Part shown: piece by piece, positions 23,701-37,800 of the stretch
Position numbering within the stretch: position 1 is the first letter of the stretch
How the letters are laid out: every line of letters starts with the position of its first letter
Assembly: GCA_021014325.1 (NCBI GenBank)
Contig: CM037472.1
Location: 17,035,063 to 17,099,062, forward strand
DNA: 64,000 bases
Source of the DNA: Plazaster borealis
Taxonomy: Eukaryota > Echinodermata > Asteroidea > Forcipulatida > Labidiasteridae
Reading direction: 5' to 3'
Made by a program: the position numbers and the translations under genes
The notes under the pieces: generated by a model
Databases searched by the model: none
Told to the model about the DNA's origin: nothing
What the model saw: only the letters and a program-made list of their open reading frames with translations

Positions 23701-26700
23701 CTCTTTCCCACATTTGAAACCAAGTAGGCAATGGTCAACTACATACTTGTTAATTGTCCCCACCTCTTCGAGCATCAGTTGATCATCGATTGTTTTTATA
23801 TTGTTCATTGTTTCTCTATCGGGCGTTCGGCAGCTCGCCATGGCAGCTTCTGCTGTTCTAGTTGATGCATTACAATAGGCCTATCATTGTTCGGCAGTTA
23901 ATTGGTAAACCCTTTGTTGCTACATGTAGGAACACCGTATGAGTTTTTAGAAATGATCCACAAGACACAAATTCTTATATTTTTTTTACCTCGGAACAAA
24001 ATCAAGGAAACCACTTGTTCCTTGCATCATGGATAAAAAATATACAAGTTTCATAAAGTTGTTAAGCAGAAAATACTGCTGAGCTCAGCAAAAAATTTGG
24101 CGAGCACCATTCGTAACAATGCCAATTTCATGGAATTTTGGCTGTTACCTTTTTTGTGCTAAGCAAAATTGTCTGTGCTTAGCGAGTTTTTTCTGCTTAC
24201 TGGCTTTATGAACAGGGCCCTGTACTTTTTAGACAATTCAATATATATTCAGAACAGATATTCCACTTCATGATTTTCAATGGCTGGAGAATTTGTTAGT
24301 CTCTTCAATTGCCTGGGGGGAGGGGGCGACTAAATAGCCCTTTAACGGTTTGGTTATTTCTGTAGATAATTGATGTATGTTCAACTTCAGGTTTTTTTGT
24401 TGTGAGTTCGCGAATTCTTTGGCACTATTATTGTTTCCTAGATTGAACACTCGTTACGAAGACATTGATGTTTGATAACGAATGATGATCAACTTTTCTT
24501 TTGAGGGAAGAGGGGTGTTTTGTTTTTGTGTCTTGAAGGGGTATTCAATCACTCTCGTTATTTAGAAAAGGGGTAGTAGTTGAAACTGTCCTTGTATTTT
24601 CAGCTTTCAATTAGAAGTGATGAATGTGTACTTTCCATTTATATAATAAACAAAAAGGTCATCAAATTTTTTGACGTTTTATCAAGCTGTTCTGACATGT
24701 GGTTGATGTGTTGCTCATGGTAACCTTCAATTTTCTTTGTTTTCTCTTAATTGATTGGTTAATTGTGTATCTTTTGTTGACAATGTAAGCACCCTTTCCA
24801 GCAAAAAGCGACAATTGATAACAAATACTGGAACGATGAAGTCAAGGCAATTAGGATCACTGTCAATACAATCAATTACTTGCATAGCTTATTTTGCACG
24901 TAGTCTTTGTTATCCGGATACCAAGAAACAACATTTTTAACACAAACCTCAAATGGTTTCTGGTTCACATTGCAAGCACCCTTGTTTACAGGTTTCCTCA
25001 GGCTTGCGAGCCACAGTGATTAAGTTCACTGGTGAGGCATCCTTGGTTTCATCATCAGAAATATATAAGAATAACTAAAAAAATAATGATAGTGATTGTA
25101 GAGGTAGGGTCATACTTTGGTAATGACCCAGAATTGTTTTTCTTTGTAATTTCTGTTCGAAAGCTTACTTGTTATTAGCAGCCTGCGAAATTCTTTCATC
25201 TGAAATCAATTAAGTATGTCCAAAGATTTGAATCTCCAAAACTCGCCTTGAGGTGAGTTTATGAGATTCAAATTTAGTGTCCGTTTGTGAATGCTGCGGC
25301 CGGAGATGCAGTTGGAACTACCCCATGTCATGTGAATAATAGTATTGATTTGTTTGTTTTTTGTTCGGATCCCACCAGTATGTATATTTCTGGTCTATGT
25401 ATTTGTGCCACTCGGCCAAATCGGTCGTACACGCCTGACCAGGCTGACCTAAAACTATAACATAACCTCCACAATACATGGCAGTAAATGAAATAAACAA
25501 GCAATGCAAGAAACAAGAGAGAAACAGTGACCACTTAAGTATTCTTAATGTATTGAATCATTGATAGTGTTTGACAGTTTGGCTGCCTGTGTTTTCCTCG
25601 TGAAATTGTTTTCTATGTATAGATGCATATTTTTTGTTTCAATCACCGTAGTCTACACAAAAGCAATTGTAGGCTATTATAATAAATTGATTTCTCATAA
25701 TAATCACCGTTTGTCTGTGTACTCCATTATGTAATTTAGATTTAAGTAATGAAAAAGGCACATGGACGTATTCTGTTATGGAATTAATGTTCACTGAAGT
25801 CCGGACGTATTCTGTTATGGAATTAATGTTCACTGAAGTCCAACTGTAATTTTGGGGGAAATGGATTGACCCGATTTCACGAAAAGATACATCACTACAC
25901 AGAAATGGTTAAGATTATTTCTGTGGAGCACTTTCTTGATGATATCACGTAAATATTTCTTGGAAGATTGTTTGTAAGTGCATTAATAAAGAATCCATTA
26001 GCAATTTTGAGGTACTTTAGCAATTTCAATGTTTTTGTTTAAAAGTCTGAACCACTCGTTTTCTCGGGGCTGCTTTTTCAGCATGTTTTTTTGCATCAAA
26101 TTCTGTTCAATATAAATTATCACTTATTCCCCCTCGAAGAAGCACTTACTCTCTGTAGCTTTGGGTTCAATGATTTGGATTGACATCATGGGCGGGATGT
26201 GTTAGCATGTCTCTTTGCAAAAGACATTCCAAAAAACAATTCATTCACGCGAGTTTCAGATGACATTAAACATCCGTGTTGAGACAACTTGGACGTAATC
26301 AATGGTAGTGAAGTGTGTGTAGGTTGACTTAATAAGTTATTGTTAGATTTTTGTAAAACAATAAAAATTCCAATCTTGAGGAAAATGTTGTTGTTGTCTG
26401 CAAAACTTAACCAGGTTCAGTGTTTTGTGTCACGTTGTGGCATAGGCCTACTCCATGGAGTGACAGTCGAGATTTTAAATCAAATAATTCGTCGCTTGAA
26501 ATTTATGCAGGTCCTGTTAACTTGATATCGCTATTTTTCTTTCTTCTTTCAATGCAAAGGGTTTTGCGCCGCGCATATCGCCTTTCACAGACATGCAGGA
26601 CCTTGGAAATTTGCTGGCGAGGGCTGGCTTCAACATGCTGACAATAGTAAGTTTGTTTTTCCCTTTTTACTTCTTTTTCTTTCCTTCCTTCCCCCACATG

Positions 26701-28746
26701 TTTTTCTCTCTTTCTCTCGCTCATTCTGTCTTTAAAGACGTAAGAGATTTGGACATGTGATCCGAGGGAGTTTTGGTAATATCAATATCGTTTTACTTTG
26801 TTGTTGAAAAGCAAGCCATGTGTAAATGTCAGTGGTGAACATTTCATCCAATGCAGCATTAGGGGCGGCTCAGTGTTCAAACTTTGGGGGAATCTCCACT
26901 TGACCGTATAGGACTTGATAGTTCAAAAAATTTTACTGGACCAGAATTTCTTCTTAAAACACCATGTTTATTTTTTAAAAGACCAGAATCAAAAAGAACA
27001 ACTTCCTAAACAGTATAACATAGACTGTTTTAATTTGAACAAGCACTAAGACATGTAAGAGAAGATTTATCTCAATTGTCGTATTGACAGATATTTGTCA
27101 GACTCAAAGTCAACATTTGAACATAAATTTTCGTGTCGTGTCGTGGCCGAGCGGTTAGTGCATCGGACTCAAGTTCTAGTTGCTGAGTCAACAGGGTGTG
27201 GGTTCGAATCCATGGACATGACACTTGTGTCCTTGAGCAAGACACTTAACTATAATTGCTTCGTATCACCCAGAGGTAAATGGGTACCTGTGTGGGCAGA
27301 GATGGTTCTTGTGATTGATGTATCTAGTGCTCTACCTACTTGGCATCACAGGCTGTATACTTCCAGGGAGCTGAGATGGTTTAAGGAATGAAGTATGGCC
27401 CAGTGACCAGGGGTAATAATGTTTGAAGCGCAATGATCATTCTTTGGAATTGCGCTGTGTAAGAGCCGATATTATTATTATTATTATTATTAACAATTAA
27501 AAACCAATGGAGTTTCAAAAAACAACTATACAGTGTGACCTAGAGGCCTGACGACACCTGTGTATAGAGAGAAATGAGGACGAAATGTCCATTTTAGATT
27601 TGGGTAAAAAAACGCGCAATCAGGGACTGGAAACCCAATCTACACGCAATGCTCCGGGTGGGGTCCATGATTCGAACCGGGGTCCAAAGGTGAAAGGCGG
27701 GGAAGAAACCAAAAAGTGAGATATTATTATTCAGTTGAAAGACACAAGACCGCTAGACTTGTCCGGTCGTGAGTTTATTGTCCCGATGCTAAACTGACCT
27801 GCAATCCAGTGTAGATTTTGAGCCCTGTGGCTGCAGTGGATGGCGTGATGCCGGTATGGCAAATGTTAAAAACATATTTATAACTTACAACTAGAGAGCT
27901 GAGTGAATTTGATCACAGTTTTGCAGACTTGTTGGGGAGCAGCCTGTGAGAAAGCCCCCCCCCCCCATATACCTTACTCACAAATTAAAATTGAAATGAA
28001 AAACAATTAAGAAAACTTAAAAGTTTCCTTAAAATAACATTTTCCAAGATTTTTCTCTCGGGAGATTGGTGCCAGCTCTAAGTCAACACTTAAAGTTTCA
28101 CTGGAAATTTGATCTTCCAAGTTAAGGCTACAACATCTTCTGCTTGTATGAGTGCTTATTACTTAGATGTGTATAGTTATCACTGATGTAATTACTAAAG
28201 GTGTAGCAAAGTCTTCATGCAAACTTGCTACCTTCCTCACCTTATACTTCGCTTGACCTTTACCACTGCATTCTATTGTAATGAATATTTGTAAACTTTT
28301 CAAAGGTCAACTCGATCACATTTTTACAGGCTTTTGCCATTTATAATTAATGCTTAAACAGGCCCATTCGTGTTCACGTCATCGCTTGGGTGTGGAAAAT
28401 GATGAAGTTAAAAGCACAGTTATCGGGGGAATTTCCCCCGGGATCATACAATGTGTTATGACATCGGCTGCCCACCTGCGTGTCCCAATAAAAAAGGCAT
28501 ATTATTGTCACCCAGTGGCTATGTTTGCTGCATGTTTCAAATGGAAACCTGCCCAATGGAATTCAGAATGTGATATCGAAATCCCGAGTTTGAATGTAAC
28601 TTTGATATAGGTGAAAAGGTGTCAAAGTGTTTCCATCAAAGATAGTCATTTTAGATGAGTGTAGAAACTCATAAGTGGCCTTGAGTGGCTTGAGACAATT
28701 GACAAGCAATGAACACACATCACTGCAGAAAATAATATTGAAGTCC

Positions 28747-28828
<82 letters not shown>

Positions 28829-31800
28829 CATTATTATGTATTTCTGGTAATGAAACCAAGGATGCCTCATAAGTAAACTTAATCACTGTAGCTCTCAAGC
28901 CTGAGGGTGTATGTAAGCAAGGATGCTTGCAATGTGAACCAGAAACACCGGGGTTAACCCCTACTCTTCCACGATAAGTGTTCTGATGGGTTCTTTTACG
29001 TGCACTACCAATCTTAGTAGGCGACACGGGACCTACGGCTTAATGTCCCATCCGAAGGACAGAGCAATTATGCTCAAGGACACAAGTGCCACGACCGGGA
29101 CTCGAACTTACACACTACTGCACTACAAAAATTGGGGTGTTAAAATTGACATAATGGTTGTTGTCACACAGATACCCAAGAGAGATTTCACCAAAGGGTG
29201 TTAAAATAGCACCAATGTAATTGTGATGGCAGAAATTAATGTTATTTTAACACCTTATGTTGTAATTTCTTTATATATATTTTGTTTTAAGCTATATGTG
29301 ACAACACCAATGGTTTTCAATTTTAACACCCCAATTTTTGCAGTGTGAGCAGAAACACCACACTGCAAAAAATAATAACACTTTTCGGTGTTACTAAAGG
29401 ACTACACCAATTTGGTGTCATTTTAACACTTTTTGTGTTTCTCATTTACACCCATGGGTGTGTCAGTACACCATATTGGTGTAAAGAATAACACCAATGT
29501 GCTAAAATAACACCCACAATTTTAACACTGGTGAAAATTCTTGGTGTTGTCCTCTAGTAACACCGGGGTTGTTAAATTTAACACCCAGTTTTTGCTGTGC
29601 AACGCTTGAGTCCGGTGCTCATGACCATTTTCCTAACAACTTCAAATCTGCCTTCTAATCTCCTCCCTCTACCACCCTTTACTGTCATCGTTCCTCACTT
29701 CATTACCCTTTCTCCGTTTCTTTCCAAAATACTTGATATTTTAGCGTGTTCTCTATATAGGACATTCACATGGCAAACAGAGCTTTGCGGTTGTTTGATG
29801 TTACAGAGACACCGCGGGTAGATTGTTCAAATTGTACTTTCTCAACTCGTTATTGTGTACACTCCTCTCCAAGTTCCTTGACAAACTCCTCCTGGTTATG
29901 AAAACAACATTGGAAAGATGAAAGTGCAACAGCAGATAGTTATGACAAGACTCCCTCCACTATACGTGTGTAACCCGAGTTCAGTGTCATTTGATTATGA
30001 AGAAGGACATTGGCAAGCTTTTTTTTCCGCTCTCTCTCTCTCTCTTTGTTTTTCCATCAAACAACGGACAGGGAAAAATGGGTCAATAATTTCTGCCATG
30101 CCTCCTGTGTGTTTGCTGAGATTTGGTTTCTGACTAGGTTGCAAGCAGATTGTCTGCTCGGGATCGGGACCGCGTGTTCCTGATGTTGTCTGACTCGTAG
30201 AAATGAAGATGGCATGGTCAAATTGTGTTAATTAATCACATGAAAGTACAGCTGGTCTGCAGTTGGCTCTGATGAACCTCTGGGGACTTATTTCATACAT
30301 GTTAGCTTAGAAATCTACAGGGAACAGTCGAGTGTCACTGAGTACAACAAGCCATTAAGCAGCCCCGTCTTACTTATCAGTATTGCCTATCAACGAGTTT
30401 CTGCTTTGAAAAGTACAGGACTGGTAATTATACAAATATGTTTTATAAAGCACTTTTTTGGCGCAAAAGAAGTTTACATTTTTTACGAAATTCAGCAAAT
30501 GGGCTAGAGGAGGTGTAAGCTAAATGCTCGCCAACTTTTGTTTAACGTTGACAAAACAGTAACAAGTACTTGAAAATTAGACAAATCTGAACTAAACTTT
30601 ACCTCAGATCAACCAGGGCCCAATTTCATGGCTCTGCTTACCACATAATTCTGCGCTTACGGCCCATAGAATCATGTGTTTTACAGGGTGTCGTAAAGTA
30701 AGCGCAGAATTATGTGGTAAGCAAAACCATGAAATTGGACCCAGATTGTTTGTAGTAAAGTGTTTTAATTTGTTATGTTAAATTTTACTTGTCTACAAAT
30801 GAAGTGACTGTAAGTAGTGTTGGAAATAGTTTATTTTATTTCAAAGAGCAGACGACAAAACAATGGCCAACACAAAGAGTAGGCCTATCTCATTATGGAT
30901 AATGCCAAATGATTGGTCTGACAGATTTAAGCGAATAATACGCGCAGCGTTTGAAGACAGCACGTTCCGGACCAATCGATTAGCGTGACGCACATTTTTA
31001 TAAACAGTCGTGCAAACGGGTTGCATGAGTGGAACGCACCCCCAGTCGTCCAGAGAAATATTTCCGCCTGAAATACTGTCAAAGTCAAGGAAGTGATATG
31101 TTGAGACCCCCCAAATCGCTGTACATGACCCACATGCACAAATACTTGACCAAACATAATATACCATCATTTATTAATGTCGCCATGAATTTTTCAACGG
31201 GTCGGATGCTCTGTGTAATTTATTGGAAACCGGAGGATGTGAATCAATGTACTATTAAAAAAAAAACAATGATGTATACGTTCCCTTTAGGAATAGGAAT
31301 AGAAATGTTGAATGTGGTTGGCACTGCATTGGCCGAGGGGGGAGACTTATGGTTTTTTTACATATCCTTTGAAAGGTAAACCTCATATTGAATGTCTGTT
31401 TTTGTGTGTGTGGTGGGTTTTTTTTCTTCTTCTTCTTTCTTCCATTGCTAAATAATTGATCAGAGTATGACAACCAGAGCATAAGGTGTTTTAAATCGGT
31501 TGCTTGCGTGACATTAATAGACTGCTATACTGGTGCGATGCTCAACCCTGTGTGAAGTAGAGCTTATCATAACCAAAGCTGTCAACTCATCTATAGATGA
31601 ATCTTAATGTTGCGTGAAATGGAACCATGATGACTTATTTGGGGGGTTTTTAATCATAAAAAACGGTATTTTTAATGATCTTTTCAGTCAAATTTGGCTC
31701 CCAGATTTTTCAGCTGATATTTTTTCAAAATCCATAGGTCGGAAATAGATAATTGAAGAAAGGTTATTCGTGTTGGCAAAACAAGAACAATTCTTTACTT

Positions 31801-34800
31801 CAAATACTTACTTTAGCTGCGTTTTAGTTTTTTGAAAATGTTTACAGAAAATGTCATCTAGGAGTTGAAAGGGTTTAACAAAACAATTAAAAACATCAAA
31901 ATCACACAAACCCTTTGTTTTACAGTGATTATGATGGTATCTTTATTCTTTATTTCGTACTGTGCCATGTCAAAAAAAAACACAAAAAACGCCCTCCCTC
32001 CCCCACTTCCCATCAAAAAAGGACGATCAACAATTTTTCATTTTTATGTGGCCTAAGTACAGGCCTATTTTTCCATTTTTCCCAGAAAAAAAAGTTGAAC
32101 TGACAATTTGTTTAATTTATTTGTGGATCAAATGTGCGTTAAAATTACGGACACTTTGTAAAAACATGCACTCCCTTTAAATTAGACTACATCCATACAT
32201 CACACAATAAGGAAATGTGGTTAAAATGGCTGGTTGGACTATGTTCCCTTTCTGAAGTAGTGTAGATTAATCACACTGTAACTTCAACTGCCATCTATAA
32301 CAAAATCTGAAATAACCTCGATCATCAAATCGAAAGAACTTTTTGATAATGGGGCCTGCATGATGGACTTCCTTTAATAGTAAACCAATTGAAAATTGGT
32401 CCCACATTTCTCACATCAGTTTTGGTAACCATGTAAACCGGTGGTTTGCTGATAAACTTTTGCTTTAGTGGCGTAACTACAAGGGATCACGTCCCCCTGG
32501 TGCCCCCCCCCCCCCATTTGCAATCTGGAATTGTTAAATTAAAAGTTACCCGAATAATACTGTCTGTCATGAGTTGTATGAGCTTTTATGTAGTATTTTC
32601 AGTGGGGTTTTTTGTGTGTCTTTTTACACGCAGACAATGTATTTGTTTTTACCTCCAGGGCGGAGTATCTTACAAAAATGGTAAATGACATAAAGAGAGC
32701 GCTGAAAAGGGGGTTGTTTAGGAAAAATGCAAACGGAAACTAGTTTTAATTGGCCACAAGTGCCCCCTGGAAATAAATAGTGCATCCCCCGTATGCTCCC
32801 TAAATATTTACCTTGGTTTCGGTGCTGCTTCGCTTTAAAGGAACATTACAGAATTGTTTTTTGCTAACAAAAACAGTTAAGCACTTTATATAATCCACCA
32901 TATACATAAACTGACAAACCTATAGAAGTTTGAGATCGATCGGCCATCTGGGTCACCAGAAAATAGTGAAAAACCGATTACACATTTGCATGTGTTATAC
33001 AATGCATGAATAAAACGCTCATGAGCGATAAACTCCAATCGGAAATTAGTTTTATTTATTTCTCATCAAATATGGCATTTCAGACAGAAATATTTCCAGG
33101 GATGTTTTCTACTATCACCATCATTAGACCGTGTAAGTAATGTGTAAATCTATGATCTTAAAGAAAAATTTAATTACCAGTTCTGTAACGTTCCTTTAAG
33201 TTAAGTTCTATAACTTTTCGTTGCAGAGTTAATGTTCATGAACACCATTTCAGATTTTAAATTTTGTTCTTTCTTTGTGTGTGTTTTGTCTGTGTATTTT
33301 ATTTTTTATTTTGTATTTAAAGCATGGTATTAATGACATCAATGGCTTACTGAATTACTCCATGTGTACATGTTGCTAATTAAGTCTCAGTGGAATTGTC
33401 AATTTGATGAGTGATAATTGCAATTGAGTTAACGAGAAAACGAAACAGTCACGCAAACTTTTATATTTTCATTGCAATATTAATCCCAGGTGCTTTAGTT
33501 AATTGCTAGCCAGTTATAGGATGCCAAAGGAAAAACATACCGTGTGAATTTGTCATCTGGTTTGTTTTTCATCATCAGATATGCATAGTTTATAGACATG
33601 AATTAATTGTAAGGTTATGGGTTTTTTGTCAATCAACTTGTGAATCATCGGACAGTGTTATATAAAGTTGCACCGTGACTCATTGACACGTATAGTTGGT
33701 GTCAATGTTGCAGAACATTGGTATGTGTTGAGTGTGGATTCGAACCCATTCATAGAGTGAACCTTCTTTCCGGTACAAGTGGTTGTTGAACAGTGAGCAA
33801 ATTGTTGGTTCCAATCCAGTCTTAAAAAAGCCGCTGTTCGTGTTTTAAGATCATCCTGCTCTTGTCGAACATTCCCAGGTAGCAGGATCAATTACAGGCA
33901 TTCAAATCATACACTCTAAAAAACTCCTGGGTCAGGATTGACCCGGATTCCATGTCAGGATTGACCCGGATTCCGGGTCAGGATTGACCCGGATTCCGGG
34001 TTAGGATTGACCCGAATTCCGGGTCAGGATTGACCCGGATTCCGGGTTAGGATTGACCCGGATTCCGGGTTAGGATTGACCCGAATTCCGGGTCAGGATT
34101 GACCCGGATTTCGGGTCAGGATTGACCCGGATTCCGGGTCAGGATTGACCCGGATTCTGGGTCAGGATTGACCCGGATTCCGGGTCCCAGTGTGTATGAC
34201 CCATTTCTTGGGTCAGGCTGACCTGGAGACTGGTTAAAATTGGATTCTGCGTCAGTTTGACTCATTTTTGGGTCATTCTGACAGAGGTTCCAGGTCATAC
34301 TGACCCAGAAATGTGTCAGGCCCCACGGGCCTCACAAACCGGGTCAATTGTGACCCGGGATTTGTTTGTTAGTGTATACACAGTGGTTCATTGTGCAATT
34401 GCTGCACGCTGTGGGGTCCATTTTGTATTTTAAATCTGAGGTGGCAAGTTGAGGGTGTTATTTGCTTAGCAAAAATAAAAAAATAAAACATAAATAACCA
34501 GTCACAAACTTCCACATGACATGGTATTTTAGTTGGTAACTGTTTTCAAGTAAGCAAATTTGTTTTGTGTTTAGGTACATTTTTGTGCTTAAGCAGCTCA
34601 ATGAAATTGGGCCCTGTGTATATGCGTAATTAATGACAGGATTTTGAAAAATATTTGTGTTTTTTTATAAACCGGGTGATTATTCAACATCTGTGGGTTT
34701 TCTGAGGGGTGTTTTTTTCTTTGAATATTCACAATAATTTTGACGTATGGCCTAATTTACAAGTAATTTCGAACGAGGACCGTTAAATAAAGAGCAATGC

Positions 34801-37800
34801 ATATTCAGGAGACTGCCAATGTCTCCCCAACGTCCCTTGTTCCAAATTATGAAGTACAGCGCCACAACATCCGAGGTATTTAATTTTGCCCGCACATTAA
34901 AAACAAAAATATATATATATAATATACATATATAGTATTGAAGAGGCTAATTGCCGAGGCAGACATCGGAAATTGTTTGATGGAGCCAAGAACCACTCCA
35001 ACTGCAGTTCCAAAGGTCCACTGCGTAATTTGACGCAGTAATATTGAAGGGTTATGCTTTTAGAAGACATAACGATAACAATTCTATCGGGAGGGTGTTG
35101 TAAGCTTAATCAATAAAGAAAATAAATCAGTGCAGAATAACGTGTTGGCTTACGCGACGGGACGGTCGAGGGTGGATTGCGACCAGTGATTCTAATAATG
35201 GAATTGGAATGGAGGACTTGCTGTAAAACCGGATCTTTTCTGTCATACTGGCTAATTACCCCCCACCCCAACCCAACCTCGTTGGTAATTGCCAACGCAT
35301 GGGGTTTTTCCCCTCATGACTTTAGATAGGTTTGTGGAGACAGTTTTAAACACATTTTCTATGCACCAGGTAGCGAGAGGATTGATTGAACGGTTACACG
35401 CCATGCATCAGTGTATATGTTTCACATTCAATCATCATTCATTATACAAATGGTTTTGTGGTAAAGATCCACTCAGCATTTAGTTAAGAGTGAGTTGTTT
35501 GTGAATATTGTTTCAACACATAGCAAGAATGGGCAGTGTCATTAAAGCCCGATACTGTCATTCACCCCCCCCCCTCAAAAAAAAAAAGATTATGTGATGT
35601 GTTTAAAGAAACAAACTTGTGAAAACTACACAAAAAATGCTTGAAACTGTTTATGTCTGCTTGTTTCTCACTTCAAAACCTAATAAGCCATTTGCGAGTT
35701 AGATTTGAATAATGTCAGCTACAATGACTTGCTTAGTCACAAGTTACGGCCCAAATTGCACTTGGCAAAGCTTATATTGAAATGTGGTGAAACCAAAAAA
35801 AGTCATGAGTAATCTGAAGTATTGAGTGATTTAACGTATTAGAAGTGCCATATCAATCCTTGCGTAACGGATTAGTTTCCCCTCTGCCACCACCAATCAT
35901 CAATAAATCACTTTTTAAAACTCATCTTCAGACAAATCAATCCCCTCCCTCCTGATCCCAACCACATCTCCGACTCATCAGCCTGGCTGAAATATTGAAC
36001 AGTATCACTGTTTTGAAATCAATTCCCAAAAATATGATGAGTAAGCTGAAGTGTTGTTGCATGATTTATTAAGCATCGCTCCTTGGGCGTGACGGAGTAG
36101 TTTCCCATCTGCTCCCAAGAATACCGGGGTACCCTCCCAGTCTTATGAGTCTCACTTCCAGTCCCAGCCAAGTCATCAATTAATCACCTGTTGGAAATCT
36201 TACTCATTACAGACGGTTCACCCTCCCGATCCCAACCCACATATCGCTCACTCATCAGCCCCCTCAGTATTAGCACTATACTCGACCTTGGGTCTGCGGC
36301 TCAAAACTGATTCAGTCATTTGAACAGGATTTCATTTCAGGAAGGCTTATCAAACTAAATGAATAGTGTCCTTTTTAATTTGCTATGTGAGTTCACTTTG
36401 ATTGTTTAATGTGAATGAGTTGATGCTGGGGGTTTTGTGTCTGATCTACATGTGATATCCTCCGCAACATTCATATGGAGTAACAGCTTTACCTGTCCTT
36501 AATAAGTCGAGACAGACCACATGCACAGTGTATTAATGCTTTAGTGATATTGATTTGAAGATGTTCACTTTATTTCTTTGAAAACTCACAATTCTACACT
36601 AGATTTTCTGAAGGTCCAGGGTTCATTTTCCACTCAGGGTGCATGTTTATTGTTGTATTTAAAATTTAAAAAAAATGGGATTGTGTTTTTGTTTGTTTGT
36701 TTTTCGTGGGGTTTTGGGGGTGTTTTTTTGTTTTTGTTTTTTGGGTTTTTGGGGGGTTTTTTTTGGGGGGGGGTATTTTTTCTTAGTTGGGGGGGGGGGT
36801 TGTCACTTTATAGGGAATAGGGAAGTGTTCATATTTGTCTTAAAATGCTAGTGTACTGGTATCAAATTTCATTTGAAGTATTTACATCAAGTCTTTTGGG
36901 CTTCTTTAGTTCAAGAGGTAAATTGTCTTACGAACTGAATTTCCATCGAACGGGAGACGATAAGTTTGGATAAAAACAGCAGTTTGATTGTATTTTATGT
37001 TACTTTTTCTTGTCAATGAGAAAAGTAAGCGAGCGGAAACCCTAGTCCAGTGTGTGGTTCTTCGCTCACCTCGTGAGTCTCTCTTTTGTAAAAGCCAAGT
37101 TTATTGGGAGGCTCAGCAGACGATAGTTGGCAGTAGACATTTTACACTGGGTCATTTTACGATTAGACTTATTTGATTTACTCAAAGTTACGCCTAGAAT
37201 CTCAACAAAAAATTCTCATTTCGTGCAACATGATCCACTCAAATCAAAATGTAACCCACAGCTTTTGCAATTCATGCCTTAAACTGAAGGATGTATGAAT
37301 TGTCTGGCAAGGTTTTATATTTCTGTCCAAGATTAGTCGGACCTGTCACTGGTGTCTATTTGATATTTCCTGTCTGTACACAAGCAAGCTCCATCGGTCT
37401 ACGGTAGGAGAATTACGTTTATACATTTTTAATTTTTTTTATATTTTTTTTAATAAGCTGTCAAACTTGATTCCTGGTTTCTGGCTAATGCATTACTTTT
37501 CTTCCAAATCTGATTAATTGTCGCTGGTAGTACATGCTGCATGAATGTGACCATTCATCTCTCGAACACTACTAGCCATTTGAGTTAAAATGCGGCACTT
37601 CCGACACAGTTTATTTTTAAGCCATTAACGGACAAAAAAGCCTTTGATCTACTATCACGTCTTGGGGGAAACAGTGCTTGTTAATTGCTCTAGTTAGCAC
37701 AAAGGTCTCGTGGTGCTTCCACTCTAGCTACTACAGTTATTGCCGGTGGTGTGTGCGTTTGGACTAAAATGAAGATTTATATTAAGGCTTAAGAGATTTA

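Larger units (their letters stand above)
2777..26559 (+). other. NDUFAF5 intron, 23.8 kb
   Basis: This is a GTAAGA...AAAG intron between two phase-0 exons. It holds many mobile elements and tandem repeats, listed separately, and one unassigned antisense ORF (23536-23841). The long ORF at 8091-8567 is AT-rich, hydrophobic and unrecognised, and I do not regard it as a gene. Stretches I looked at without finding anything to name include about 13100-14500, 17450-20900 (apart from a 21 bp duplication nearby), 21000-22000 and 25100-25700. Confidence 0.8.
28743..29625 (-). mobile_element. tRNA-derived SINE, minus strand, split by two MITEs
   Basis: Read on the minus strand, the 5' part (AGCGTT preceded by ACTCAAGC at about 29601-29612), the GGTGTTTCT segment (29350-29360) and the main body (28830-29120, with box B-like GAGTCCCGGTCG) are parts of the same SINE as 40286-40650. 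They are separated by inserted elements at 29121-29345 and 29361-29600. It ends in a (TAA)n tail, seen as (TTA)n at 28748-28830. Confidence 0.75.

Noticed and set aside
28563..29027. 154-residue minus-strand ORF with a long poly-Asn run
   Set aside because: It reads through the (TTA)n tail and body of a SINE; the poly-Asn is the microsatellite.
30841..31379. Overlapping 109- and 116-residue ORFs on opposite strands
   Set aside because: Open on both strands without recognisable motifs; most likely chance.
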